DNA from: Mucor racemosus
Lineage: Eukaryota; Mucoromycota; Mucoromycetes; Mucorales; Mucoraceae
Direction of reading: 5' to 3'
DNA: 64,000 nt
NCBI GenBank assembly: GCA_027405735.1
Contig: JAPEHQ010000006.1
Coordinates: 372,001-436,000, forward strand
Within the stretch, counting starts at the first letter, position 1. Each line of letters starts with the position of its first letter. The notes below the pieces were generated by a model. It was given only the letters and a program-made list of their open reading frames with translations. It was not told where the DNA came from and ran no database searches. The position numbers and the translations under genes are program-made. This document shows, piece by piece, positions 12,033 to 24,233 of this stretch.

Positions 12033-12919
12033 GTCTATAGGATGGATTGATTAATTGATTTGTTTCATATGATGGATGGTTTTATCATCGTCTTACCGAA
12101 TGGATATACAAAGGAAGTTGCAGCTGGAAGGAAGGAATCAAATTGAATTTGATATAAGGATTCATATAAATCACTTCAAGCAGTGTTGCTTTCAGTCACA
12201 TTGGGTGCTTTCCGGGTCGAACAATAAAAATTTATGTCGATTCGTCGGATTATAGTTGTAGCTATGCTAATCTTTTTGATGATAAAAGGATTTCTTTAAA
12301 TATTTTTATTTAAATTTGAGAAAAAGAACCGCACATTTTGCATGCTGTCTTTATTCGAGTAATCTCTTTACTGCAATTGAACCATTACTTTACGTATTAT
12401 ATCTGCTCAAACAGGTATGTTTTGAATGGAATCTAATCGCGGTATTACAAAATATTGTGCATTGCAACTTACGTTTTGGTCCGAATGCACACATGAAGTT
12501 TCTATTAATAAAGGCGCAATAAGATGACCAAAAACGGTTTGTAATTCAAGTTTAAAACTTGAGATATTGGAATTGACAATATGGATAGTAATAAATGAAG
12601 AATATGATATTTTTCAGTGCAAATACCGCTATGAAATGTGCGATAAACTAAACTTAAGTATGATATTTCAAGCTAAAGCACAATATATACGCACATTACA
12701 TTAGCTATATAAATGTTATAAGCGTTGAAATTGATTAACTTGTATTTGCTTTCATATATTTGCCATCCTTTCGATCTGCATAAGCGTTGGATGCAGTTGA
12801 GCATTGATCTGTGACCGGCCGGGGTTGTTGAAGAATCCATCCCATAATGTTTTTCTATATTGAAAACAAAAACTTTTTTATCTGAATCACTATATATATC
12901 CACAATATCAGTAACATAG
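12033..12919. promoter_or_regulatory. Divergent upstream region of RPL9 and the rhodanese gene
   Basis: 887 bp between two divergently transcribed genes; it should contain both promoters. No specific ribosomal-protein promoter motif was recognised. Short ORFs here are not protein-like. Confidence 0.45.
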
Positions 12920-14285
12920 ATGCCCATAAGCAAATTAAAGAGAACAATCATACAAGATTTTCTGAAAGAAAATCAAATCGAAAGTGATAAATGGCATTGT
13001 TGCGACATTTCTTTTACATCCATCACAGACATTGGCCGCCATGTAAACATATCTCATCAAGCAGAAATTGATGCTAGAGAGATACTGAGATTAGAGGAAA
13101 AGCAAGAAAAACAAAACAATCTTTATCTTTTGAAACAAAGAAGAGGAAAGAAGGTTTGTAGATCGGTTTTCGTTGACATTCCTTTTACTAACTAGCGAAA
13201 AATAGGGCTCTTCTGACCCCATAGCCTCCGAATGTCAATGCCAGCTTGAAAACACCAAAGTGATACTATTTTACAAGTATACTTTTGTTAAAGACACTGT
13301 TCAATTTGCTTTAGATCATCAGCGATATTGTGCTAATATGACAGGCAAAGTACGTATTGCTAGTGAAGGCATTAATGCAACATTGGCAGGCACCAATGAA
13401 GATATCGATCTCTACTTGAACTGGCTTATATCGACACAACCTTTTAGCGATGTTGGAGAAGAATTAAAACAACCAGAAAGTCTAGACTTAAACAATACTT
13501 CAACTGCTCGATATAAATTTTTCAAGCCATCACAAGGATGCAGCCATGTGTTTTCAGAACTCTCCATTAAACTTGTAGATGAAATTTGTCCATTAGGTCA
13601 AACTACCGTTATTTTGGATAAATTACAGAAACCAGATCATGGACATGGTAAATTGAGTCCAAGCGACTTCCATGACATCCTTTCAAAAAGACATCAGGAT
13701 GATTTTATACTTTTAGATACCAGAAATTATTACGAGAGCAAAATTGGACATTTTGAAGGCGCTATTCAACCTCCCATTCGCAAATTCAGTCAATTTCCTG
13801 ATTATGTGGAGCGCAATAAGGATGTCATGCGAGGTAAAACCATATTGACTTATTGTACTGGAGGTATTCGTTGCGAAAAAGCAACCGCTTTTATGCGTCA
13901 AACATTACCGGACGAAGATATCTTTATGCTTGATGGAGGAATACACAACTATATGGAATGGTGGAAAAATAACAACACAATTGATAAAAGGGAGGAAAGT
14001 GATCCTATATGGCAAGGCAAAAATTATGTATTCGACGCTAGACAATCACTAGGTCTTGACGATAAAAGCATTGTCAGTGTATGTCAAAAGTGCAATCAAC
14101 CTTGGGATAAATACAAAAAATGTGGATCGATTGGATGCCATTTATTAGTGTTATACTGTGATGCATGTTGTTTATCAAATGTTCAAGTTTACTGTTGTGA
14201 TGATTGTCGACATGGCCAACAAAATGGACTTTGTTCTTGTGAAAAAGAGCGTCGAAATAGGGAACTAGAACAACTACAAGTATAG
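12920..14285 (+). CDS. TSTD2/TrhO-like rhodanese-domain protein
   Basis: Two exons, 12920-13153 and 13206-14285, joined over a 52-bp GT-AG intron to give 437 aa. The N-terminus holds a C2H2-like finger (WHCCDISFTSITDIGRHV, then NISH). Next comes the acylphosphatase-like N-domain of the UPF0176/TrhO family (ILFYKYTF, RIASEGINATLAG). The rhodanese domain has LLDTRNYYESKIGHFEGA and the active loop CTGGIRCE, with the sulfur-carrying Cys at about 295. The C-terminus is Cys-rich (CQKC, CDACC, CCDDC), the zinc-binding module typical of this family. Bacterial TrhO makes 5-hydroxyuridine in tRNA wobble positions; the eukaryotic TSTD2 role is not settled, so the tRNA role here is inference. Confidence 0.88.
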
Positions 14286-14553
14286 TTATGATTAAAGAAT
14301 ATTTATGCTATATCCATGTAATATGAATGTAAATTTTTGAAGGGTTTCTAGAATAATATGTGCAGAATATTGGCATAAAGTTATGTTTGCATTAAACAAT
14401 TGCCACGATATCATCTAATCATTTGAAAGGCGATTTTTTATATTTCATTTAATATTTTTCATACAAAAATCACTTGGATTTCTTAGCCTCAACGCAATCA
14501 TTGTTTTTAATCATACATGATAGTAGGGCAATGTAAAACATTATTTGTGAAAT

Positions 14554-14721
14554 GCGATCATTTGTTCGTAAAATGCGATTATTCGGTCGTAAAATGCGAT
14601 TATTCGGTCGTAAAATACGATCATTTGTTTGTAGAATACAACTAATTATTTGTAAAATGCGACTAATTGCTCGTTAAATTCAATTAATTATTTGTAAATT
14701 ACAAATATTCGCTTATAAAAA
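14554..14721. repeat. 21-bp tandem repeat, eight units
   Basis: Eight consecutive 21-bp units starting at 14554, 14575, 14596, 14617, 14638, 14659, 14680 and 14701. Units 2 and 3 are identical (GCGATTATTCGGTCGTAAAAT), while later units drift by substitution without any length change. It lies about 270 bp downstream of the rhodanese gene. Although 21 is a multiple of three, no ORF runs across the array, so it is a minisatellite. Confidence 0.9.
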
Positions 14722-16344
14722 CTATTATAAGCGGCTTTCTTAGCGTTATTGATTGTTCGTATATCGCAATTAAATTTCAACGGCTAACTTATTCCATAAA
14801 AACAATCATTGTGCAATCGAGGCATCGCATGCTAATTTGAGGGCAAATAATCAATGCCACTGATCGGAGATTACAATCGTAAATATATTCAATTTCAGCA
14901 ATTGTTACACTCCAGATTTTTTATGTTTTTTTTTTGAATCAGAAAAATCAGATCTACAACTTTTACCAAAAAATCATAATATATTTTTGGGTATCTATTG
15001 AACTGAATAGAAGAAACAGTGAGAAATACAATGATGCTAATATTATATTTATAGCTATTATGAATGTCGAGATATAGCTACTTGAATTTCTTTGAAATTT
15101 GCACAAAATTGCCAATTTCTCTTCATTTAGATAATTAAACAGTATAATCGACCTTAATAAAATTAGTTTTTTAATACTTTTTGCACATTTTTGTGAATAA
15201 TTAATGCAAATAGAATTGTTTTTCAGAGATTCAGGTAAAAAATACTCTAAAAAAACGACAAAAATGCAAATACTTCGCCAACTAATATATTAAACAAGGA
15301 ATTGGTTTATTATAAAAGTTATAGTATAAAGCTCAAGCTCTTAACACGTTTTTTTTTCTCAAAGAAATATCAATTTTTGATGGAATACTATTGATGATAA
15401 GTTATAGCCCTGATTTTTGACCTCAACCGTCATCCAAAAATTCCAGTTTTTGGACAACTGCAAAACATTTTAGCAGGACACTTGTTTTACAAATAGCATT
15501 CGTAGATGTAACATTGCAAGGGCTATAAATATCAATTAACTGGCAGTAGTTAATTATTATGCGATTTATTGCGTAAATCTGAATACCGTAAATTTATTTT
15601 AGCCATTTTTGGTTTTTATAACTACTGATAAATATTCAGGCGCCGCACTCTCACCAGCAGATAAAACTTGAATTTCATTTTATTTACTACCAATTGAATG
15701 CATATACAGAATGATTTGATGCTACGTTATTTGTCTTGCAAACCATATATAATGCTTCATTACCTATATTCGGCACTACACATATCTTCTTCATCCTTCT
15801 TAAGAATATCATAACCAAAGGTAGAGCAATCAGCAAAGCCGTCAATGGGGCATTTTTATGTCTAAATCTTCGATGTGTCTCTGTTAAGAACTATAGAGCT
15901 GTATAATCAAGAGACAAAACCTCTGCCTTGGCAATGCTACATTTGACTAATATAATAGTTTGTATTATACTCGCAAGATTCAAGATTTCGGGACCAGCAG
16001 TAGGTGATTTTTGGTTGAGCGTTTTTTTGTTTGCGTGTTGCCAATTTGGAAATGCGAAATCAAGCTGTTTACGACGAATATATATAAAATAAAAAATACT
16101 CCAGTCAATTATAGGTGTCATAAAACCATATGCAAGAATTGATACTAGCATATCAAGTACTTATTAGCTTGAACACAATCTTTGAAAGTATTGGCATTGA
16201 ATCTCATTTCTTAAAATAACAATTGTTTAATGGAGGAAAATCCAAGTTGCGTGAATAACTGATATTTGATCTTCCCTAAATATAAAAAAACTAGCATCAG
16301 AACATTTCATAAAGGCTGAAAAATGATTAAAAGAAAAAAGTAAT

Positions 16345-16375
<31 letters not shown>

Positions 16376-16559
16376 TAAAAGGGGAAGAGAGAACAAAAAA
16401 GTACAATATAATAAGTTTTTTTTTATGTTAAAAAAGGAAATGCTCTAGTAAGGTACATGGTTATATATTGTTGCATGGTGTAAAAAGAAATTGACATAAA
16501 AGAAAAGAAAAAGAAAAAGAGTATATGTAAAAGAAAAGAAGAAAGTATTAAAGAAAAAT
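14722..16559. other. Gene-free AT-rich DNA with a tetranucleotide microsatellite
   Basis: No secure gene. A minus-strand ORF at 15891-16151 (86 codons, two hydrophobic stretches) may be a relic of a membrane protein, but an in-frame stop lies just upstream of its ATG and no family is recognised. About eight ATTT units occur at 16343-16376, within the likely 3' flank of the coiled-coil gene. Confidence 0.5.
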
Positions 16560-19091
16560 CTACAATGCGGCAACTACAGTTGAGGTATTAGTTTCACACC
16601 ACATATCATCTTCTTCACTTTCTGGATCATCCATCCATTTTGTATGAGGTAGTTGTTGTTGAGTATCCAGACTAGTAGTAGAAACATCCTTACGAGGAGG
16701 AGGAACAGGAGCTTCAGGATCAATCAAATCTCTTTGCAAAGGAATAATACGTGGTAATTCATTAGTTTGATGAATAGAAGTAGTATAAAGAGACATGTTA
16801 GGAGCTTCATCTCTAGCCATAGTCTTGGATCTAGCACGTCTAGGAGGTGGAATCATGCTATCGACTAGTAATTCTTCTTGCTTTTTCTCTTGGGTAAAAA
16901 CGGGTGCAGCAGCAACAGAGGTGGTAATAGCACCAGTATTGGTAACAACAGGTACAGGGGGTAAAGGTTCAGATGGTGGAGGAGTGGGAGGTGGCATAGG
17001 CCAATTTGCACTGTTTTCTTTGGTGACACTAAAACGAGCATTAGTTGTGCTAGTATTAGAGGTAGGAGAGACACCATTGAGACGACGACTAACATCGTCC
17101 ATCATATCCTGACCACCAGTAAGAGATTCAGTAGAACTAATCATTGAAACAGGTCCTGTTTGTTGAGATTGGACAGATGAGTAAGAGAAATGTTTGATTT
17201 CTGCGACTTTTTCTTCTTCTTCGGATGAATCAAAGCTAATTGTGCTACTAATAGATGAAGAAACACTGTCAGCTGGACTTTGAGGAGCACTGCTTTCATG
17301 AGTCATCAATTGATGATAGTGGTTGATTTCTTGGAGGGTATTACTTTCTTCTTCATCTTCTTCTTCACTGGTATAATGTAATTGCTCTTGAACTTCATCA
17401 TCATCATCATCATCAGATGTATCATACATATAATCACGAATTTGAGACATTTGAAGTTGATTTTGTTGTTGTTGTTGCTGATGATGTTCAGGAGAAGCTG
17501 GATGATAATACTTGTCAGTATCAACAGCAGGAGCAACTGAAGTAGTAATCATGCTTTTAGATTGTTGTTGTTGAGGAAGAACTTCTCTGCTATTGTTACG
17601 ACTGCTCATAAATTCCATAAGAAGAGCATCTTTTTCCAAAATACTTTGAGTGAGTTCCATCATTTGAGTATCCATGGACATTTTTTGATTCTTGAGTTGA
17701 GATTGCAAATCCAAAACGGTCTTGTCTTTTTCTTCAAGTGCTTCAGTTAATGAGGTAATTTGATCACGAAGTGCTTTTACTTCTTGGTTTTCCTTGGCAT
17801 CAGAAACAGATCTTTCAGTAGTGGTAGGTAAAACAAGTTGTTCCTGAATGGCCTTCAATTCTGTTTCATGTTCAACTTGCTGTTGTTTCAAAATATCTTT
17901 GATTTCTACATTGATTTTATTCTTGTAATTATCAAATTCATTTTGAATTTCAGTTGATACAGTCATCATCAATTTCATTTGGCTTTGGCTCATCTCCAAT
18001 TCAGCCCGCAGAGCAGCAATTGTGCCCTCCAAAACTTCCTTTTGTTTCTTGAATGATATCAATTCTTGGCGAAGGTCATTCATCTCCGCTTGAGTCTCCT
18101 CTAAATAGGTTGATTCATTTGTCAATTGAGTCAAGATGTCCAAATTATCTTGGTATTCGTTTAAAAGTTTATCTTGTTTGACAATGAGTTCTGCTAATTG
18201 ACGCACACGAACAACCTCCTTTTCTTTCTCCTCAATTGCATCAGAAATTCCTTGACGAGAAATTTCTCCTTGTTGTTCTAATTGACGTTTGTAAAATTCA
18301 ACATCTTCAGTAGCTTTATTCAAGCGAGCATTATTTTGAGCATATTGAGTCTTGAGTGTTTCACATTGAAACCAAAGAGCAGCAGCTTCATCAGCATCAG
18401 TCTTTGCAGATGTACGATCTGTATCAATAGATTTACGCAAAGGAGGTGAAGAAAACCCATTTGTAGAAGAAGAAACAGTAGAAGATCTATTACTATCTTC
18501 AATATCATTCAAATCTAAACTTGACATTGAGTTTTTTGATAAATAGCCGCTCAATGATTGTTGCTTTTGTTGATCAATGACTTGTAGAATATCATCATTC
18601 ATCGATTTTGTGCCTGATAAAGATCGAACTTTCTCAAACAAAGGCGATCTTGGAGAAGTAGGTTGAGCAGTAGTAGTAGTATTGCTGAAGCTTTGTCTAG
18701 TTCCTGTGACAGGTATATAATCAGCGTTAGGACGAGGAGATGTATTCACTTTATTTGAGCGACGAGGGGAAAGGGAAGGATCTGATGGTGTATGTAGTGG
18801 ATGTAATGGAGGTGAAGTTATATTATAATTACGGGATGTAGGGGCTTTTTTATTTTCGGTAGTACCTCCTGAATTATCTTCTTGGACAAATTTATTCGAC
18901 CAAACCGAGGAAACTGCACCAATCTTTTTTAAACTAGCTAATTCTTTGTCAACAACCTTTTTTACAACAGGTTGATTTGTTGTATTATTAGCTGTCGATG
19001 ATTGTGATGTGGCATTATTAAATATAGATGTACGTTGTTTTAACCAGGAAGGTGATGAATCACTAGTAGGTGATGTAAATGTATCAGTCAT
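16560..19091 (-). CDS. Large coiled-coil protein with SH3-ligand-like proline motifs, function unknown
   Basis: Uninterrupted 843-aa ORF. Residues 1-230 are Ser/Thr/Asn/Pro-rich and likely disordered, with several SP/TP sites (TSPRSPLFEKVRSL). Residues ~230-500 form long heptad-rich coiled coils (EEKEKEVVRVRQLAELIVKQ; later ALEEKDKTVLDLQSQLKNQK). The C-terminal third is low complexity with poly-Q, acidic runs (DTSDDDDDDEVQ) and proline stretches (PMPPPTPPPSEPLPPVPVV, IPPPRRARSK, PVPPPRKD) that resemble SH3-domain ligands. The ending is acidic with WMDDPESEEDDMW. No enzymatic domain is visible. A scaffold role in cell polarity or the cortex would fit the composition but is only a guess. Confidence 0.85.
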   Translation of the reverse strand: MTDTFTSPTSDSSPSWLKQRTSIFNNATSQSSTANNTTNQPVVKKVVDKELASLKKIGAVSSVWSNKFVQEDNSGGTTENKKAPTSRNYNITSPPLHPLHTPSDPSLSPRRSNKVNTSPRPNADYIPVTGTRQSFSNTTTTAQPTSPRSPLFEKVRSLSGTKSMNDDILQVIDQQKQQSLSGYLSKNSMSSLDLNDIEDSNRSSTVSSSTNGFSSPPLRKSIDTDRTSAKTDADEAAALWFQCETLKTQYAQNNARLNKATEDVEFYKRQLEQQGEISRQGISDAIEEKEKEVVRVRQLAELIVKQDKLLNEYQDNLDILTQLTNESTYLEETQAEMNDLRQELISFKKQKEVLEGTIAALRAELEMSQSQMKLMMTVSTEIQNEFDNYKNKINVEIKDILKQQQVEHETELKAIQEQLVLPTTTERSVSDAKENQEVKALRDQITSLTEALEEKDKTVLDLQSQLKNQKMSMDTQMMELTQSILEKDALLMEFMSSRNNSREVLPQQQQSKSMITTSVAPAVDTDKYYHPASPEHHQQQQQQNQLQMSQIRDYMYDTSDDDDDDEVQEQLHYTSEEEDEEESNTLQEINHYHQLMTHESSAPQSPADSVSSSISSTISFDSSEEEEKVAEIKHFSYSSVQSQQTGPVSMISSTESLTGGQDMMDDVSRRLNGVSPTSNTSTTNARFSVTKENSANWPMPPPTPPPSEPLPPVPVVTNTGAITTSVAAAPVFTQEKKQEELLVDSMIPPPRRARSKTMARDEAPNMSLYTTSIHQTNELPRIIPLQRDLIDPEAPVPPPRKDVSTTSLDTQQQLPHTKWMDDPESEEDDMWCETNTSTVVAAL

Positions 19092-19667
19092 TTTTTACAG
19101 GAAAAAAAAAGATAAAAGAACAAGAAAGAAAGAGACAACCTTGCAATATTTTCATCCATTTTATATATAGATTCAAATATACAGGTTAATAAGCGGAGAA
19201 AGCGGGTTGTTTTATGATACAAAAATACGTTGAGCGGAGAGTTCGCTATTAACAAAAGGAAACATTGCACATGTATTTCCAGGAACACACACATTTATTA
19301 CATGATTAGAGAGAGAGAAAGAGAAAGAAAGAAATTCAAGAATAACCAAACGAGTATCTAATTTACTATTACTGTATACACTCATTTTTTTTCTTTTTTT
19401 AAACCAAATTTTCCCTTAATTTGTATTCCTATTTTTACATGGAAATCTTACTTTTTATACAACCTGCTTCTTTCAACATGGTTATGACTAATTTTAGTAA
19501 TAATAAGTTTAGCATAATAGATTATCAGAATTATTTTCTTACAATACCAGCCGAGCTTGAGTAAAAGAACATTATGTACTTTTTTGGTCGTACACACGAT
19601 CCTTTATATATATTAACTGTTACCGAGAACACGAGTAATACAAATGCAAGACATTTTACTACTATAA

Positions 19668-19699
<32 letters not shown>

Positions 19700-21857
19700 A
19701 TTCATTTACTCAACAATGCTTTTGAATATATCGATTCGGTATGACAAATTACTTTTTCGTTAATATATTCTAAAGCTATATATCATTTAGTTCTTTCTAT
19801 TGCGAATTGGGCAACTAATTCTATATTCATTTAATGCTTAATTTTAAAATATTCATCGTCAGCATAGGGTCCGTATATAAAGCTTTATGTATATGTGTGT
19901 GTGCTTTTTTTTTTCTATGATTGCACAATCAATCGATTAAATTTAAATGGTAAAATAGCCTAAAAACACACACACACACACAGAGAAAATTTAAAATGAC
20001 TATTGCACAAGACCACTACTCACTCGATTCATAATAACATGTAATTATCAATTATTATTATCGCGCTAGTTAATTTGATAAAAGAAAAACAATAATATTT
20101 ATGGCCTGAGTTGATATATGAAACATTTTGCAATTACCAGCACGTTCTTTTTATTGTATTATCTGATCATCAGAATTTTCATAGCTTCCCATACTTTGTA
20201 TGCGATGTCTTGAAATTGTAGCATGTTCATTGCAATGTTGCTTTTCAGGATCAATTATTAATAAAGCGATTTCGGAAGATATCCCGGTTATAAAAGCATT
20301 GTATAAATATAAAGCCACAAAAGAGCTTGCGGTATCAGCCATGCTCAATAGCATTGTCATTACGTCAAATCATATGATATTAAGGGTTTTATTTTAAAAA
20401 TAAAGAAATAGACTGGAATCCCTGTAGATAGTTATGTTATTAATATATAAGCTAATTTAGTACCATCTCGGATCTTTTCTATGTATTCGCTGTCATTTTA
20501 ATTCAGGTGAAATATATACAACATTATCAATAGGTAATACTATCCATACAAGCCATTTATGGATATTTTGATCAGGATTAGTCAATACAATTGGTTTGTT
20601 TTATGAGCAAAGGATAATTGCATGTTACACCACATATAATTCCTTACTAGTACTTTCAAGTTCATTGTGTCTCGATTCTTTCGATTGATATCTAAAATAG
20701 AAGTTGTCAATCTCGAGATAACATTCCGTATGATGTTTGATATCAGTTAGTAATCCCGAAATGAAAAAAAAAGAAGGGATGTATAGTTTTTATGGAGGAC
20801 CCAAGGATTTTTATAAATGTCATGATGGTATAGACATTCAGATATACAAATTTTGGCAAGCAGCATGAGTTCCATCTGCAGCTATCATAATATAGTGGTA
20901 CCTGATGCTTGGCAATGATATTTATCGGCTTGACTCTGCATGACAACCAGGCATATAAACTTTATTTTGTTTAGAAACCAGGCAAAATTAACTTTACACC
21001 AGCCTCGCAATTACGTACATAACATAAGTTTTTCCAACTGCCGAATTTCTATTCTTGACAATATATACAGATTACGGTGATAACCGAACTCTAAAAACTG
21101 TAATACTATTCAAAACTGTGTTTTTTTAAGCCTCGGCATACAAACGTGCAACAAAAGGTTGTCGTTCCACTAAAAAGTGGCTTGAAGCGTCACTTGAAGT
21201 GGTGCTTTTAAATGCATCTAACAATTTCTGATACGCAGAGTCATACCATACGATAATCCAGGTTTCATAGGTATACTATACTGCAATTCAACATGGATAG
21301 AAAGATTTTTGTTTTTGGGCGATTTATGTCGAGGGATAGTAAGGGAAAACCATCAAAATTCAGAAAATCCTATTTTTGAGCCCAAAAATGAAGGTTTTTC
21401 ATAAGGTATTTATCTGAACAAACTGTCCAAAATAACTTGCTTTATCATCTGAAAGTGTTAAATATAACTTTTAATATCGAGTTTGTTGAATTGCCATAAC
21501 AAAAACTGATTTTTTTAATATTATGTATAACTCGGTTTTTACTAATAAAAATATATTTATAAAAATTATAAAACGATGCTCATTAAAATATACTATTAAT
21601 TTTATTACTAGTTTTTTGTTTGTTAAATATTAGTTTGCCATAGAAAAAATTCTTCAAAGTTTAAAATTTTTAAATTTTGCATTTTTGTCGAATAATGAAA
21701 GTGATATATAGGCAAGTTTTAACATTATAATCAACGACAATAATATTTGAATTAGATTTAAGAAAATATTTACCACTATGTCGGTTAAGTAGCAGTTAGT
21801 TAAGTAAAGAAAGCATTGTAATTTTTAGGGATTAAGCATTAATTCCCGCATTCAATT

Positions 21858-21896
<39 letters not shown>

Positions 21897-22816
21897 TAAC
21901 AGAACTGATTTCTATATGAAAACTATAGCAATAGTATCATTATAAACTATTGTAGCTACTTCTATTTCCAACGCATTATAATGTATAAAAATATTGCAAA
22001 TATTAGATACTATACGTGCTTAATTCACCATTTTTTAGAAAAAAATGCCTATAATAATATGTCAGAATTTCAATATTGATGCATAAACGGTAATAATGCT
22101 TGGCTATGTGATAGTATTACCGCAATAAATACTCTCATGGAACCAACACTGTAATTTTAAATAATATATTGGACCAAGTTCATACTACCCCTGAACAAAA
22201 GAATGAAAACATCAATACTTTTTTGATCCGATACAGTATTGTAACACAATGAAACCAGTCTCTGAGGAGTTGTTTCTTCACTTGACAAGTGTTTATAATT
22301 TGTATTACTCTTTATTTTACTTCTTTAACATCTGGGAAATGCTTTAATATTTTTTGTTTTCATAAAATACAGTTAGAAAGTCCTTGAAAGAATGTCGAAA
22401 TCATAAGACATACTTTCTGAGCAGATGTCATTTTCAAACTGGATTACGATAAAATATAGGTGCATCATATTAGTTTGACATCTTTAATACATTTTTTCTG
22501 TTGAACGATAGAATTGAAAGAGAATAAGCTTCTTCTTTTTTTGTAGTTAAATTCAAACTATACAATCATATATAACAAAAAATCCTATTTGGACAAGAAG
22601 ATGATTTGAACGTACTACGAAATCTGAAAAACATTTTGCATTAATTGCTGATAAAAAGCAATCACAATGAATTAGTAATAAATTATGCATTACTAAAACT
22701 TCGATTAAACAATTACATGAAAAAACAACAGAAAGAGAAAGACATAACATGTAACAAAAAAATATATAATATTGATATTTTTTTAATTATTTGAAACTAG
22801 ATGTAATAAAGCAAAT
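19092..22816. other. Long gene-poor interval with homopolymer tracts
   Basis: 3.7 kb without a secure gene. A minus-strand ORF at 20151-20360 starts with a hydrophobic helix (FVALYLYNAFITGIS) followed by a polar tail. It could be the last exon of a decayed membrane protein, and 20743-20946 could be part of the same relic, but I could not build an open model. There is a poly-T run at 19672-19699, an (AC)n run at about 19964-19981 and a 33-bp poly-A at 21860-21892. A segment at 21.33-21.55 kb resembles 10.44-10.70 kb. Confidence 0.5.
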
Positions 22817-23467
22817 TTAAACCTTGGAAGCTTCCTTGAAGTAGTTGGCAAGAGGACCTCTTTGAGGAACGAACTTGACGTAACAACCATCAGGTCTGAG
22901 CAAACCAGCAGCACGAGCTTCAACATATTCAGCACGGGCAAGAGGAGTGAAACCCCACTTCTTGGAGATAATGATCTTTTGTTGACCAGGGAACTTGTAC
23001 TTACAACGTCTCAAAGCTTCAATAACAACAGCCTTGTTGGAATCCTTAGTACGGACAGAGAAAATGACTTGACCAATGTTGACACGAGCGACAAGACCAT
23101 TAGGCTTACCGAAAGCACCACGCATACCAGTTTGCAATCTATCGGCACCAGCACAAGACAACATTTTGTTGATACGGGTGACATGATAAGGGTGAACACG
23201 GATACGCATGTGGAAAGAATCTTTACCGGAAGTCTTTGACATGTACTTGTTGGCACAAATACGACCAGCTTCAAGAGCTTCAGCAGAGAGTTGTTCGTAT
23301 TCGTTAGAGACTAAATGAACACAAAGAGGGAAATCATCGACAGATGCCTTCTTACGACCTAAGTCATAAATTCTGAGCTTGGCATCGGGGACACCACGAC
23401 AGTATCTAGACTTAGGATAAGGCTTATTTTTACAGTATCTGTAACAGCGAGCAGGACGGCGACCCAT
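22817..23467 (-). CDS. RPL10: 60S ribosomal protein L10 (uL16)
   Basis: Single-exon ORF of 216 aa, within the usual 213-221 range. It starts [20 protein letters not shown] and contains [20 protein letters not shown], the conserved [20 protein letters not shown] and [19 protein letters not shown]. The conserved loop that approaches the peptidyl-transferase centre lies within [19 protein letters not shown]. Family knowledge: uL16 joins late in 60S maturation and is needed for release of Nmd3. Codon use is biased and GC-richer than the surroundings, consistent with high expression. Confidence 0.97.
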   Translation of the reverse strand: MGRRPARCYRYCKNKPYPKSRYCRGVPDAKLRIYDLGRKKASVDDFPLCVHLVSNEYEQLSAEALEAGRICANKYMSKTSGKDSFHMRIRVHPYHVTRINKMLSCAGADRLQTGMRGAFGKPNGLVARVNIGQVIFSVRTKDSNKAVVIEALRRCKYKFPGQQKIIISKKWGFTPLARAEYVEARAAGLLRPDGCYVKFVPQRGPLANYFKEASKV

Positions 23468-24183
23468 TTCTGTAATATATATATATATTTGTGAGTGAAA
23501 AAAGTAAAAGAGAAATGACGAAATGTAGCAGTTGAAATCCTATTTATTCCATAATCCCCTTATAACTGCGGTGCCATAATTAATAAGCAATTCAGTTGAA
23601 AACACAGGTCACCTTTTACTTTATGACTAAATGTAGTAAAGTTGACAAATCTTGGAAGCTCCAATTGCTGAATCAACTGAAACTATCGAATTCTGCTGTG
23701 CAATTTTTGCTACATTTAGTTCTTGAGTGGGGCGAATGCCTTGTAATTTCCAGCTGAATTGCATATTAAAAATAAACCCCATCTCACATCCCCGCTCTCA
23801 TCATCATTATCCTTTCATCCATCCATCATTTTTTTTTTTAATCTATCCATCCATTTGCAACATCTATTCATCTCTTTTCCCATGTATATTTCGTTTGTGC
23901 TTTTTAAATAAATAAATGTAAATGTCTTACCAAATAATCAAGTATAGATGATAAAGAAGGAATCACAAAATCACAATTGTAACATTTCATTGTCTCTCGG
24001 CTGGATTTGCCCAACGACTCTCTTGTCTCCCCCCCCCCACCCTTCGATCTCTTTGCTCCGCACACATAATACAGCATTTAAACTTGAAATTGAGACGCAG
24101 TGATTTTTTTTGAACGGCGGTGTTAACAATTGAGACAAAAAACCTCATTAATATCTGTTACATTAAATAAGCACCATAAAAGC
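23468..24183. other. Upstream region of RPL10 and flanking DNA
   Basis: Contains the RPL10 promoter, with a short (AT)n run at about 23478-23490 just before the ATG. CTAAATGTAG at about 23627 recurs inverted as CTACATTTAG at about 23711. A C-rich run lies near 24030-24042. No gene recognised. Confidence 0.45.
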
Positions 24184-24233
24184 ACGCATTTTTCGACTAG
24201 AGAGACAGTAATCGAGAGTAACAGCCATATAAT

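Noticed and set aside
11553..12050. 165-codon ORF opposite RPL9
   Set aside because: Shadow of the biased codons of the ribosomal protein gene on the other strand; no family features.
14554..14721. Tandem repeats as a CRISPR array
   Set aside because: Units are contiguous without spacers and the host is a eukaryote.
21860..21892. 33-bp poly-A as a possible retrotransposon tail
   Set aside because: No upstream coding remnant, no target duplication seen; a plain homopolymer is the simpler reading.
22862..23239. 125-codon ORF opposite RPL10
   Set aside because: Antisense shadow of RPL10.
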